Shown here: positions 35,413-44,247 of the stretch, one piece after another
Layout: each line of letters starts with the position of its first letter
How positions within the stretch are numbered: position 1 is the stretch's first letter
Assembly: GCA_013361525.1 (NCBI GenBank)
Contig: JABFXY010000106.1
Location: 62,001 to 126,000 of the forward strand
Length of the DNA stretch: 64,000 nt
Reading direction: 5' to 3'
Origin: Polyangiaceae bacterium
GTDB taxonomy: Bacteria; Myxococcota_A; Polyangia; Polyangiales; Polyangiaceae
The notes under the pieces: generated by a model
The model's database searches: none
What the model was told of the DNA's origin: nothing
The model's input: the letters and a program-made list of their open reading frames with translations, nothing else
Made by a program: the position numbers and the translations under genes

Positions 35413-36819
35413 ATGAGCCAAATCCCTCGCGCCCCGGCCACTCCTCCCGCGGAAAGCCCGCACGACCCCCGTTACTTCGACGAGCGTGACCTCGAAGCGG
35501 AGCTGCGGAGGACCTTCCAGATTTGTCACGAGTGCCGGATGTGCGTCGGCTTCTGTGGCTCGTTCCCGGACCTGTTCCGTCGCGTCGATCGCGACATCGA
35601 GAGCGGTCGGGCCGAAGGCGCGGAGAAGCTCGACGCGAATGACTTCCGTTCGGTCGTCGACGAGTGCTGGCAATGCAAGCTCTGCTTCGTGAAGTGCCCG
35701 TACACGAAGGACGACGGCGCTTACGAGCTCCTCGACTTTCCGCGGCTGATGGGTCGCGCGCGTGCGGTTCAGGCAAAGCGCGACGGCGTCGCGTTCGTCG
35801 ATCGCGTGCTCGGCGAGCCGCAGCTCGTCGGCGCGCTCGGTAGCGGCATCGCCGCGTCCGCGACGAACCTCATCAACGCAAACCGCCTCGTCCGCAAAGT
35901 GCAGGAGAAGGTCGCCGGCATCTCGAGCGAGTTTCCGCTTCCGCCCCTCGCACCGGAGCCTTTTTCGCGCTGGTTTTCAGCGCGAAGCCTGGTCGATCGC
36001 GCGGGTGAAGCGGGCGACGTCGTCTTGTTCTCGACGTGTTACGGCGAGTTCAACACGCCGAGCGCTCCGAAGGCCGCCGTCCGCGTCCTCGAGCACAACG
36101 GCTTCCGCGTTTTGTTACCGGGCGAGACCATCGAAAGCGGCGGCAAGCGAACGAGCGCGGGCTCGCCCACGTGCTGCGGGATGCCGAACCTCGACGGCGG
36201 CGACCTCGCCGCGTTCGCGCGCAAGGTCGAGCAGAACGTCGCGCTCCTCTACCCGCAGGTCGAAGCGGGGATGAAGATCGTCGTGCCGGGCCCCACGTGC
36301 AGCTACACGATGAAGCGCGAGTGGGTCGAGCACGTGCCGACGAAAGAAGTGAAGGCCGTGGCCGCTGCGACGATGGATCTCATGGAGTTCCTCGTCGATC
36401 TCGGCAAACAGAAGAAGCTCGTCCTCGAGTTCAAGAAGGGCCTCGGCACGATCGCGTACCACGCGGCTTGCCACCTTCGCGCGCAGAAGATCGGCTCACC
36501 GGGCCAGCGCGTCTTGTCGAAGGTGCCCGACACCGACGTCCGCATGGTCGAGGAGTGCAGCGCCGTCGACGGAACGTGGGGGATGAAGGCCGCCCACTAC
36601 GCGACTGGCCGGCGTTACGCGCAACGGCTCGCGCGCGGCGTCTCCGACGCGGAGCCCGACATCGTCGTGACCGACTGCACGCTCAGTGCGCTCCGCATCG
36701 ACCACGAAATCAAAGCCGGCGGTCGCAAGCCGGTACGCGTGATGCATCCGATCGAAGCGGTTGCGGAGGCATATGGCCTCCTCGAGGCAGAAGGAACCAC
36801 CGGCATCGCGCCGGCGTGA
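35413..36819 (+). CDS. GlpC/HdrD-like Fe-S oxidoreductase
   Basis: 468 residues. Two ferredoxin-like clusters near the N terminus: CHECRMCVGFC and CWQCKLCFVKCP, giving two [4Fe-4S] centres. Two CCG-type domains follow, one with TCYGEFNTPS and SPTCCGMPN, the second with AACHLRAQKIG and ECSAVDGTWG. The second CCG has lost one Cys (CSA), so the second non-cubane or disulfide-active site may be altered. Clusters of rubrerythrin, this protein and DUF3501 recur in bacteria, so it probably feeds electrons to rubrerythrin. No membrane segment is visible. Confidence 0.9.
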   Translation: MSQIPRAPATPPAESPHDPRYFDERDLEAELRRTFQICHECRMCVGFCGSFPDLFRRVDRDIESGRAEGAEKLDANDFRSVVDECWQCKLCFVKCPYTKDDGAYELLDFPRLMGRARAVQAKRDGVAFVDRVLGEPQLVGALGSGIAASATNLINANRLVRKVQEKVAGISSEFPLPPLAPEPFSRWFSARSLVDRAGEAGDVVLFSTCYGEFNTPSAPKAAVRVLEHNGFRVLLPGETIESGGKRTSAGSPTCCGMPNLDGGDLAAFARKVEQNVALLYPQVEAGMKIVVPGPTCSYTMKREWVEHVPTKEVKAVAAATMDLMEFLVDLGKQKKLVLEFKKGLGTIAYHAACHLRAQKIGSPGQRVLSKVPDTDVRMVEECSAVDGTWGMKAAHYATGRRYAQRLARGVSDAEPDIVVTDCTLSALRIDHEIKAGGRKPVRVMHPIEAVAEAYGLLEAEGTTGIAPA

Positions 36820-36837
36820 GCGAGGAGCGAGGTCCCC

Positions 36838-37422
36838 ATGCGTCCCATCGAACGTAACGAGGTGCTTCCGATCGGCGAATACGAGCCGATTCGCCCGCGG
36901 TTCCGAGCGCGGGTCATCGAGGCGAAGAAGAACCGAGTCTTCACGCTGTCGGACATCATGTACGTGGCGTTCGAGAACCGCGACTCGGTGCTCTTGCAGA
37001 TCCAGGAGATGCTCCGCTCCGAGCGGATCACCGCGGAAGACGGCATCCTCCACGAGATCGAGACCTACAACGAGCTCATCCCCGGCCCCGGGCAGCTGTC
37101 GATGACGCTCTACATCACGATCGCCGACAAGGACCGGCGCGAGTCGACGCTTCGGTCGCTCGCCGGCCTCGAGGGGAAGGTCGCGATCGAGATCGACGGC
37201 GCACGATTCTTCGCAAAAGGCGAGGACCGGTCGGTGGAGGGCATCGAGCGGACGACGGCGCTCCACTATTTCAAGATCGACGTCAGCCCGGAAAAGCAGG
37301 CGGCCGTGCGCACCGGAAACGCGAAAGCGTTCGTGGTCGTGGACCATCCGGCCTATCCCCTTCGAACAGAGCTTCCCCCGAACGTGGTGCGGTCGATAGC
37401 CTCCGACTTCGACGCATCGTGA
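36838..37422 (+). CDS. DUF3501 family protein
   Basis: 194 residues; RPIERNEVLPIGEYEPIRP and FTLSDIMYVAFENRDSVLLQ are typical of DUF3501. No signal peptide or known catalytic motif. It is 18 bp after the Fe-S oxidoreductase and belongs to the same conserved rubrerythrin-linked cluster, so a role in peroxide or redox stress is likely. Its TGA overlaps the next gene start (GTGA). Confidence 0.9.
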   Translation: MRPIERNEVLPIGEYEPIRPRFRARVIEAKKNRVFTLSDIMYVAFENRDSVLLQIQEMLRSERITAEDGILHEIETYNELIPGPGQLSMTLYITIADKDRRESTLRSLAGLEGKVAIEIDGARFFAKGEDRSVEGIERTTALHYFKIDVSPEKQAAVRTGNAKAFVVVDHPAYPLRTELPPNVVRSIASDFDAS

Positions 37423-37829
37423 TTCCCTACGAACGACCCATCCGGTTCGAAGACGTCGACGCCGCGCGGATCGTCTTTTTTGCGCGTTTCTTGAACTACG
37501 CGCACGAGGCGATGGAGCATTTCTTCGGCGGGCTGGAGGGCGGCTACGGCCGCCTCATCGCCACGCGGGAGATTGGGTTGCCCGCCGTCGAGGTGAACGT
37601 CCAGTTCCTCAATCCGGTGAAATACCCGGACACGCTCCGCATCGAGACGACGACTGCGCGCCTCGGCAACCGAAGCGCGACCCTTCGTTATCGGATGTAC
37701 CGCCGGAGCGACGGGGAAAAGGTCGCGCAGGTCAAGCACACCGTCGTCACGACGAACCTGCTACAGATGCGCTCGGTCGAGATGCCCGACGACGTTCGAG
37801 CCATCTTGTCCGAGCACATCGAGCTCTGA
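37419..37829 (+). CDS. YbgC/4HBT-type acyl-CoA thioesterase
   Basis: 136 residues from a GTG overlapping the DUF3501 stop. Hotdog fold with the active-site Asp in FEDVDAARIVFFARFLNYAHEA (read in part) and NVQFLNPVKYPDTLRIET in the central sheet. Hydrolyses acyl-CoA thioesters; preferred chain unknown. Coupling to DUF3501 is by overlap only. Confidence 0.9.
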   Translation: MIPYERPIRFEDVDAARIVFFARFLNYAHEAMEHFFGGLEGGYGRLIATREIGLPAVEVNVQFLNPVKYPDTLRIETTTARLGNRSATLRYRMYRRSDGEKVAQVKHTVVTTNLLQMRSVEMPDDVRAILSEHIEL

Positions 37830-37905
37830 GCACGCGAGGCCGAATCGGGGCCGGCTCGAAAGCCTGGTTCAAGTGCGCAGCAGGCCGGTGTATGCGGTCG
37901 CCACG

Positions 37906-38604
37906 ATGAGCCTCGCCGCCGATCCCGCGATGCTCGCCCGCGTCGCGGAGCGAGCGCTGGAAGAAGTCCCCTCGGGCAGTGTTCGCATCGGGCTCGGCAC
38001 GGGCCGCGCCGCGGAAGCCTTCATCCTGCGCCTCGCGCAGGCGGTGCGTGAAGGCGCGGACGTCGTGGGTGTGCCGACCTCCGAGCGGTCGGATCGTCTC
38101 GCGCGCGCCGAAGGCATTCGCATCGGCTCGCTCGAAGAGGGGCCGCTCGACGTCGCGTTCGACGGCGCCGACGAGGTCGACCCGAACGCGCGCCTCACGA
38201 AGGGCCTCGGCGGAGCGATGCTCCGCGAGCGCGTCGTCGCCGCGGAGGCGAAACGTTTCGTCGTCCTCGTGACCGGCGAAAAGCTCGTCCAGACCCTCGG
38301 GGAACGATCACCCCTGCCGATCGAGGTCGTCCCCTTCGCGCTCGCGTCCGCCCGCCGCCGCATCGCCCCTCTCGGCACGAGCATCACGCTGCGAACGAAG
38401 CCCGGCAGCGAAGAGCCCTTCGTCACCGACAACGGCAACCTCGTCCTCGACCTCCACGCCGCCGCCGGCTGGTCCGAGCCCGAGCTCCTCGACAAACAAA
38501 TCCGCGCCGTCCCCGGCGTCGTCGACACCGGCTTCTTTTTCCACATGACCAGCCTCGTCGTCGTCGGCGACGCCCAAGGCGCCCGCGTCATCAGCCCGGC
38601 CTGA
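37906..38604 (+). CDS. rpiA: Ribose-5-phosphate isomerase A
   Basis: 232 residues from ATG 37906; GTG 37873 would add 11 residues and neither has a clear ribosome-binding site. RpiA marks: RIGLGTGRAAEAFI, PTSERSDRLARAEGI, DVAFDGADEVDPNARLTKGL (catalytic Asp and Glu), GGAMLRERVVA, then GNLVLDLH. Interconverts ribose-5-phosphate and ribulose-5-phosphate in the non-oxidative pentose phosphate path. Last gene of the plus-strand run that starts with the Fur-family gene. Confidence 0.94.
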   Translation: MSLAADPAMLARVAERALEEVPSGSVRIGLGTGRAAEAFILRLAQAVREGADVVGVPTSERSDRLARAEGIRIGSLEEGPLDVAFDGADEVDPNARLTKGLGGAMLRERVVAAEAKRFVVLVTGEKLVQTLGERSPLPIEVVPFALASARRRIAPLGTSITLRTKPGSEEPFVTDNGNLVLDLHAAAGWSEPELLDKQIRAVPGVVDTGFFFHMTSLVVVGDAQGARVISPA

Positions 38605-38610
38605 GAAGAC

Positions 38611-38735
38611 GAGAGGGGACGCCAAGCGCGCCAAGAGAAGAGGAGGGAGAAGAGGATCGGATTCGAAGCCGACCGAATCCCCGCTCTCCTCTTTCTCTTT
38701 CTGCCCTTGGCGCCCTTGGCGACCCCTCTTCTCTG
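38611..38735. repeat. Intergenic inverted repeat between rpiA and pilT-like gene
   Basis: Left GAGAGGGGACGCCAAGCGCG, continuing CCAAGAGAAG (38611-38640), is largely complementary to CCCTTGGCGCCCTTGGCGAC, continuing CCCTCTTCTC (38704-38733). It fills the gap between two convergent stops, like the element at 18041-18138, with which it shares the CGCCAAG/CGCGAAG motif. Possible bidirectional terminator. Confidence 0.7.
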
Positions 38736-38736
38736 T

Positions 38737-39798
38737 TCAGCTCGATCGCAGCGCGCGAGAGAGGAACTCGCGGTCGCGGGCTCGCGAGAGGGCGACGTCG
38801 GCGGTGATTTTGCGTTTGTCGACGAGCTCGACGAGCGCCATGTCGAGGGTCTGCATGCCTTGGTTGCGGCCGCCCTGCATGAGGGACGCAATCTGGTAGG
38901 TCTTGCCGTCGCGGATCATCGTCGACAGCGCGCTCGATCCGAGGAGGATCTCCTGCGCAGCGACGCGGCCGGCGCCGTCCGCGGTCGGGAGGAGCTCTTG
39001 CGCGACGACGGCGATGAGGCTCTCCGCGAGGAGGCCGCGGACCATCGGCTGTTCGTCGGAGGAGAAGGCGTTCACGATGCGGTCGATCGTCGCGGGCGCG
39101 CTGTTCGTGTGGACGGTCCCGAAGACCAGGACGCCGAAGCTCGATAGGCGCAGCGCGAGCGCGATCGTCTCGGCGCCGCGGAGCTCACCGACGAGGATCA
39201 CGTCCGCATCCTCGCGGCCGGCGCTCTTCATCGCGGTCGCGAAATCGGGAACATGACGGCCGACCTCGCGTTGCGTGAAGCGCGCGCGGTTCGGCTTGTG
39301 GACGAACTCGATCGGGTCCTCGATCGTGAGGATGTGGCAGGGGCGCGTCTCGTTGATGTGGTTCAACATCGCGGCGAGCGTCGTGCTCTTGCCGCTGCCC
39401 GTCGGTCCCGTGACCAGCACCAGGCCCGCGCGCCGCTCGCTGATCGCGCGCAGCGCCGCGGGGCAGCCGAGATCCGTGAGCGTCGCGACGCGCGAAGGAA
39501 CGACGCGGAACACGGCCCCATAGCCGGACGATTTCTTGAAGTAGCTCGCGCGAAACCGAGCCTTTTCGCCGTAGGCGTGCGCGAAGTCGAGGTCGAGCTC
39601 CTCCTCCAGCTTGCGCTTCTGCTCCGGGCCGATGAGCGGGAAGAGCAGCGAGGCGACCTCCCCCTCGGTCGACTCGGCGTGACGTGCGGCGACCAGCTCT
39701 CCGCGGATGCGCACCATCGGCGGACGGCCCACACCGATGTGGAGGTCGCTGCCTTTTCGTTGAAGTAGCAGGTCGAAGAGCGCGTCGATGGTGGCCAT
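38737..39798 (-). CDS. PilT-type twitching-motility ATPase
   Basis: 353 residues, the normal PilT length. Walker A GPTGSGKSTT, Asp box EDPIEFVHKP, Walker B VGELRGAETI, His box TVHTNSA. PilT hexamers power type IV pilus retraction. ATG overlaps the stop of the preceding PilT-like gene (TGATG). Here the Walker B motif reads GELRGAET where most PilT have GEMRDLET, so it is a divergent paralogue; a canonical pilT may lie elsewhere. Confidence 0.93.
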   Translation of the reverse strand: MATIDALFDLLLQRKGSDLHIGVGRPPMVRIRGELVAARHAESTEGEVASLLFPLIGPEQKRKLEEELDLDFAHAYGEKARFRASYFKKSSGYGAVFRVVPSRVATLTDLGCPAALRAISERRAGLVLVTGPTGSGKSTTLAAMLNHINETRPCHILTIEDPIEFVHKPNRARFTQREVGRHVPDFATAMKSAGREDADVILVGELRGAETIALALRLSSFGVLVFGTVHTNSAPATIDRIVNAFSSDEQPMVRGLLAESLIAVVAQELLPTADGAGRVAAQEILLGSSALSTMIRDGKTYQIASLMQGGRNQGMQTLDMALVELVDKRKITADVALSRARDREFLSRALRSS

Positions 39799-41696
39799 CA
39801 GGCGCCCCTCCCGCGACCGAAGAACGCGCCCGCTTTCGAGAGCAGGCCGCCGATGCCCGCTTCCTCTGGGACCGGCGGGCGTGGTGCATCGATTGGTGTC
39901 GGTTGAACGGCCTCTCTCGGGATTCCGTCGAGCGCGAACGCGAGCTCCGCTTCGTCGTCACACGCCGCCATCGCTGCTTCGCGCGTGACCTCACCACGGC
40001 GCACGAGGTCCACGAGCGAGTCGACCATGCGCACGATGCCGGCGCCGCGCCCGCGCTGCAAAAGGCTCTGAATCTGGAAGGTCTTGTCCTCGCGGATGAG
40101 GTTCCACAGCGCGGTAGATCCGGGAAGGAGCTCGAACGCAGCCGCACGGCCGATGCCATTTTGCCGCACGACCAGGCGCTGGTTCGCGATCATGCGCAGG
40201 CCGCCCGCGAGCGTGTGCCGAACCTGGGGCTCGTCGCTCGGCGGGAACAGATCGATGAGGCGATCGATGACCGCCTTGGTGCTCGGCGTGTTCATCGTGC
40301 CGAGGACGAGGTGGCCGGTCTCGCTGGCGGCGAGCGCGATACGGACCGTCTCGACGTCGCGGAGCTCGCCGACGACGATGACGTCGGGGTCCTGGCGCAA
40401 GGCGCCTTTCAATGCGCGCTCGAAGCTCTTCGCGTGCGAGCCGATCTCCCGCTGGCTCACGATGGATCGCTTCGACACGATCGGGACCTCGATCGGATCC
40501 TCGACCATGACGATGTGTGCCGGTCGCGTCGTGTTGATGCGCTGGACGAGCGCCGCGAGCGTCGTCGTCTTGCCCGCGCCGCTCGGGCCCGTGACGACCA
40601 CGAGCCCCTGTGGGTGATCGGTCGCGCGTGCGAGCTCGGCCGGCAATCCGAGATCGTCGAACGACGGCGCCGTCGCGTGAAGGATTCGCAGGGCGATTTT
40701 CGGGCCCTCGAGCCCCACGGTGGCGTTCACGCGCAGGCGAACGTTGTCCTCGAGCGTCGTCGCGAAGCTCACGCCGCCATCGCGCTGGAGCCGATCGACG
40801 AGCGTATCGGGCACGATCTCCTTCATGAGCCGCTCCATCTCGCTCCGAGCCACGGTCGTGCTCGCAGACAGAGCCGTCAGCCCCCCGGACGTGCGGATGT
40901 GCGGTGGGCTTCCGCCCCAGACATGGATGTCCGAGGCGCCTGCGCTCTTCGCGGAGCGGATGAGACCGCTGAGGAACCCGTTCGACTTGAGGCGCTCGGG
41001 CGAGCTGACCAGCTCGAAGCGGGAACGCGCCTCCGCAGGTACGGCCGCCGGCGCGGGAGCGCGAACAGGCGCCGGAGCCGGAGCTGGAGCCGGCGCGGGC
41101 GCGGGCGCGCGAGCAGGCGCCTGGACAGCCGGCGCGGGCCGATTCGTCGGCCGCTTCATGCTGATGGCCGGCTCGACCTCGATCCGCTTCACGGGAACAT
41201 CGCGGCGCGTGATCGACGAAGACGACGACTTGCGGGGCGGTGGCTTCACCGTGGCGCGGTCACGCGGCGGCGCTTCGGTGCGACGCCGCGGCGGCTCCGT
41301 CGGTCGAGCGCGAGCCTGCTCGATCTCGCGCGACGGCTTGCGAGCGGCCTTCATCCCGCGCTTGGTCGCGCGCTGATCCGGCGCCTCGCGCGCCTCCGGA
41401 ACCGCGCGCGACAACGAGGCGAACACCTCACGGCCTCGCAGCTGCGCCGCGACGGTGAGGGGGCCTACCACGCTCGTGTGGTTCCACGTGATCGGCTTGT
41501 CGGTCAGATCGTCGAGCCGTTTGCCACCACCGACTTGCCGGCAAAACTCGAGGACCTCTTCGTCGGTGAGGATCTCGTCGGCGAGGTTCTTCACGTCGCC
41601 GTTGCGCATGACGCGCGGCCGGCGACCGCTCATCAGCTCGAGCCGCGCGCCAGGATTTCCTTCAATCGACTTGAGTAACTCTTTGAGCGCAGGCAT
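39798..41696 (-). CDS. PilT-like ATPase with long low-complexity N-terminal extension
   Basis: 632 residues, nearly twice normal. Residues 1-95 resemble a PilT N-terminal module (LELMSGRRPRVMRNGDVKNL, DEEVLEFCRQ). Then come about 170 residues rich in Arg, Pro, Lys and Ala, with an AP dipeptide run near 41034-41110, and from about 240 a complete PilT unit: SAGASDIHVWGGSPPHIRTS, Walker A GPSGAGKTTT, EDPIEVPIVSK, VVGELRDVETV, TMNTPSTKA (in place of the usual His box THxxxxA). The module duplication with only one ATPase core is unusual. Co-transcribed with the shorter paralogue downstream. A regulatory or accessory motor is plausible. Confidence 0.88.
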   Translation of the reverse strand: MPALKELLKSIEGNPGARLELMSGRRPRVMRNGDVKNLADEILTDEEVLEFCRQVGGGKRLDDLTDKPITWNHTSVVGPLTVAAQLRGREVFASLSRAVPEAREAPDQRATKRGMKAARKPSREIEQARARPTEPPRRRTEAPPRDRATVKPPPRKSSSSSITRRDVPVKRIEVEPAISMKRPTNRPAPAVQAPARAPAPAPAPAPAPAPVRAPAPAAVPAEARSRFELVSSPERLKSNGFLSGLIRSAKSAGASDIHVWGGSPPHIRTSGGLTALSASTTVARSEMERLMKEIVPDTLVDRLQRDGGVSFATTLEDNVRLRVNATVGLEGPKIALRILHATAPSFDDLGLPAELARATDHPQGLVVVTGPSGAGKTTTLAALVQRINTTRPAHIVMVEDPIEVPIVSKRSIVSQREIGSHAKSFERALKGALRQDPDVIVVGELRDVETVRIALAASETGHLVLGTMNTPSTKAVIDRLIDLFPPSDEPQVRHTLAGGLRMIANQRLVVRQNGIGRAAAFELLPGSTALWNLIREDKTFQIQSLLQRGRGAGIVRMVDSLVDLVRRGEVTREAAMAACDDEAELAFALDGIPREAVQPTPIDAPRPPVPEEAGIGGLLSKAGAFFGRGRGA

Positions 41697-41838
41697 CGGT
41701 CAAACCGAAGAGATTAGACCGCAGCAAGCACTTCGTCGCGAGTCCTTTAGCCCTCAGCGAAACTTTGAGCACATAACGACGCGCTCTCGAATTGCTTGGT
41801 CGACGAATCAAGTGTGCGCCGTTGTCGGGCGCTCCGTC

Positions 41839-43173
41839 TTACCAAGAAGAGTGCGGCGGACCGATCGCACTATCGAGCTCGAGCTCGAGCTGCGACAGGC
41901 GCGCCTCGAGCCGATCGATGCCGAGGTTGCCCGGAGCGCCGAGCGAGGTTCGCGCTTTGATGCTCGCATTCGCGGCTTCACCCGCAGGCTCGTCGGGGGA
42001 GCCGAGCTGCGCGGCGACCCGCTTGTACGCGTCGCGGAAGGGGATGCCCGCGCGCGCGAGGTCGACGGCCGCGTCGGTCGCGAGAATGTCGCGCGTCACC
42101 GCCGCCTTCATGCGCGCCTCGTCGAAGGTGAGATTGTCGGCGAGCTTCGGCACCAGCCGGAGCGTTGCTTTCGCTTCCGCGAGCGCACGGAGCGTCGGGC
42201 CCTTCGTGAGCTGCAGATCCCGGTGATAGCCGGACGGCAGCGCGGAGATCGTCATCAGCTCCGCGAGCGCACCTTGCACGATGGAGCATGCCGCGCGCAT
42301 CAGCTCGACGACGTCGGGGTTGCGCTTGTTCGGCATGATCGAAGACCCCGTCGTGAACGAGTCGGGGAGCTTCACGAAGCGGAACTCGCTCGTCGAGAAG
42401 AGGCTCAGATCCCAAGCGAGTCGCCGAACGATCGCCATCGCTTGCCAGACCGCCGTGAGCGCGATGACCTCGTTCAGCCCGCGCGACGTCTGCGACCACA
42501 GCGGGTTGAGATCGACGTCGGAGAAGCCGAGCTCGTGCGCGACGCCCTCTCGGTCGAGCGGGATGTTGACGCCGTAGCCCGCAGCCGCGCCGAGCGGGCT
42601 TTTGTCGGCGAGGGTGCGCGCGGAGAGCAGCGCACGGCTCGCGTCGACGAAGCCCTCGGTATACGCGAGCGCCCAGTGCGCGAGCGTTTGCGGCACGGCG
42701 CGCTGCAGGTGTGTGTACCCCGGAACGATCGCGTCGCCTTTGGTCGTCGCGAGCTTCAGGAACGCGCGTGCCGAGCCGCCCGAGAGCGTGGCGAGCTCCG
42801 CGAGCGCATCACGAAGCATGAGCCTCGTCGCGACGAGGACCTGATCGTTGCGGCTTCTTCCGAGGTGGACGCGTTTACCGGTGTCGCCGAGGTCGCGTAC
42901 GAGCGCGGCCTCGATCGCGGTGTGGCCGTCCTCGTCGTCCTCGCTGATCACGAAGCGACCCTCGGCGACCTCCTTCTCGAGGCGCTCGAGCGCCTCGACG
43001 ATGCGATCGCGTTCGCCCGTGTCGAGCGCGCCGACGCGACAAAGGCCGCGCACGTGCGCCTTCGACGCCTTCAGGTCGTAGGGGAGGAGGGCTTGGTCGA
43101 GCCGGTGGTCGTCGCGTGCGGTGTACGAAAGGATATCTGCGTCGGTGGCGACGCCTTTGTCCCAGAGCTTCAT
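41839..43173 (-). CDS. argH: Argininosuccinate lyase
   Basis: 444 residues. The fumarase/aspartase-superfamily signature GSSIMPNKRN lies at 276-285, with SRND (107-110), the catalytic-region PGYTHLQRA (His155) and LPSGYHRDLQ also present. Splits argininosuccinate to arginine and fumarate, the last step of arginine synthesis. The ATG overlaps the stop of an upstream gene of unknown function by 4 bp. argG is not in the window. Confidence 0.95.
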   Translation of the reverse strand: MKLWDKGVATDADILSYTARDDHRLDQALLPYDLKASKAHVRGLCRVGALDTGERDRIVEALERLEKEVAEGRFVISEDDEDGHTAIEAALVRDLGDTGKRVHLGRSRNDQVLVATRLMLRDALAELATLSGGSARAFLKLATTKGDAIVPGYTHLQRAVPQTLAHWALAYTEGFVDASRALLSARTLADKSPLGAAAGYGVNIPLDREGVAHELGFSDVDLNPLWSQTSRGLNEVIALTAVWQAMAIVRRLAWDLSLFSTSEFRFVKLPDSFTTGSSIMPNKRNPDVVELMRAACSIVQGALAELMTISALPSGYHRDLQLTKGPTLRALAEAKATLRLVPKLADNLTFDEARMKAAVTRDILATDAAVDLARAGIPFRDAYKRVAAQLGSPDEPAGEAANASIKARTSLGAPGNLGIDRLEARLSQLELELDSAIGPPHSSW

Positions 43174-44168
43174 CGTGTGTCGAAGCTTTCGTCCACGAGC
43201 GCGCGAATCTCGTCAAGTCGATCGCTGCGTGGGCCGACCGCGCGCCGCGAAGAAGCTGCTCCGCTGGCCGCGGCGAGGCTCGCCTCGCGCTCCAGCGCAT
43301 CCAACGGATCCTCGTCGCGCGGTTTGCTTCCGCCGAAGAGGCGGCGAAGCTTCGTGGTCAGCGACGAGCCCGGCGCTCGGAGCGAGAAATCGCCTCGCTC
43401 GACGGATTCCGGTGCGTTGTCGATGCGCCGCACGATGTCGCGGTTTTCATCGAACAGAGCGCGCGCGAGCGGATAGATCCCGCGCGGCACGTTGTCGAGG
43501 CCGCGCGCGAGGCCGGCGCCGGGATCTTTCGAGGCGCCGGAGCGAAGCTCCCGTCGCAGCTCCACGAGGGCGAGCGCGAGCGTCGCTTCCTGCACGCCGA
43601 AGCTCGTCGCGCTGTGAACCTTGATGCCGCCGCACCCTTTGACTTCGATACCCGAGCCGTTTGCGACGAGCACGGCGAGGCCGAGCATCGACGCCGCGAG
43701 ATCACCGGCCGCTTGCCGCTCGTTCTTGGGGAAGCGCTTGAGCGCGTCCACCTCGCGAAGAAAGATCTGCCCAATCGCGCGCGCGAGCACCGTCGTGAGC
43801 ACCGTGGAGTGGCCGATCTCCGAGGTCGCGACCGCAACGACGTAGCCGTCGTCGCGTTTTTCCACGCGATCGCCGCCGAGCGTCTTCACCGCGCCCGTTC
43901 CGCACCCGCCGCTCGAGCAAGAGGTGACGACGCGCCCTTCTTCCGGGTCGACCAGCACGACCTCGGTGGTCGTCTCGTCGAGGCCGACGTGCTCCTTCAT
44001 TCGCTCGAAGAGGCGCGCCACGCTCTCGGGAGAGCGGTCGAACTTGTCCGGAAAGAAGCGCGTGTCCGGAAGGACGAGTGGCCCGACCGGCTCCGCGCCG
44101 CACAGGCTCAATGTCGCCGCGCGTCGAACGACCCAACGCGCTTGCTCCTCCGACCACGGCTGTTCCAT
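43170..44168 (-). CDS. Uncharacterised protein coupled to argH
   Basis: 332 residues from ATG 44168 (MEQPWSEEQARWVVRRAATL); a longer open frame to 44249 lacks support. No signal peptide or membrane helix. A Cys-rich loop (VVTSCSSGGCGTGAVKT) and repeated hydrophobic stretches (LTTVLARAIGQIFLREVDAL, ASMLGLAVLVANGSGIEVKG) are visible. The C-terminal 80 residues are basic and low complexity. I recognise no family. Its stop overlaps the argH start (ATGA), so the two are co-expressed, but nothing here ties it to arginine synthesis. Divergent from the isomerase gene at 44248. Confidence 0.75.
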   Translation of the reverse strand: MEQPWSEEQARWVVRRAATLSLCGAEPVGPLVLPDTRFFPDKFDRSPESVARLFERMKEHVGLDETTTEVVLVDPEEGRVVTSCSSGGCGTGAVKTLGGDRVEKRDDGYVVAVATSEIGHSTVLTTVLARAIGQIFLREVDALKRFPKNERQAAGDLAASMLGLAVLVANGSGIEVKGCGGIKVHSATSFGVQEATLALALVELRRELRSGASKDPGAGLARGLDNVPRGIYPLARALFDENRDIVRRIDNAPESVERGDFSLRAPGSSLTTKLRRLFGGSKPRDEDPLDALEREASLAAASGAASSRRAVGPRSDRLDEIRALVDESFDTR

Positions 44169-44247
44169 CGCATGGCAGCTTAGCAAAGATACGGAGGCGT
44201 CGATCCTGCGTGAATCCGACCGATATTGTTGGCATGCTCCGCGCCCC

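Noticed and set aside
35413..36819. Selenocysteine site in the Fe-S oxidoreductase
   Set aside because: The missing CCG Cys is a Ser codon and not an in-frame TGA, so selenium insertion is not indicated.
39684..43476. Two long plus-strand open frames opposite the PilT-like and argH genes
   Set aside because: Low-complexity Arg-rich translation with no motif; the minus-strand genes are full length with catalytic motifs.
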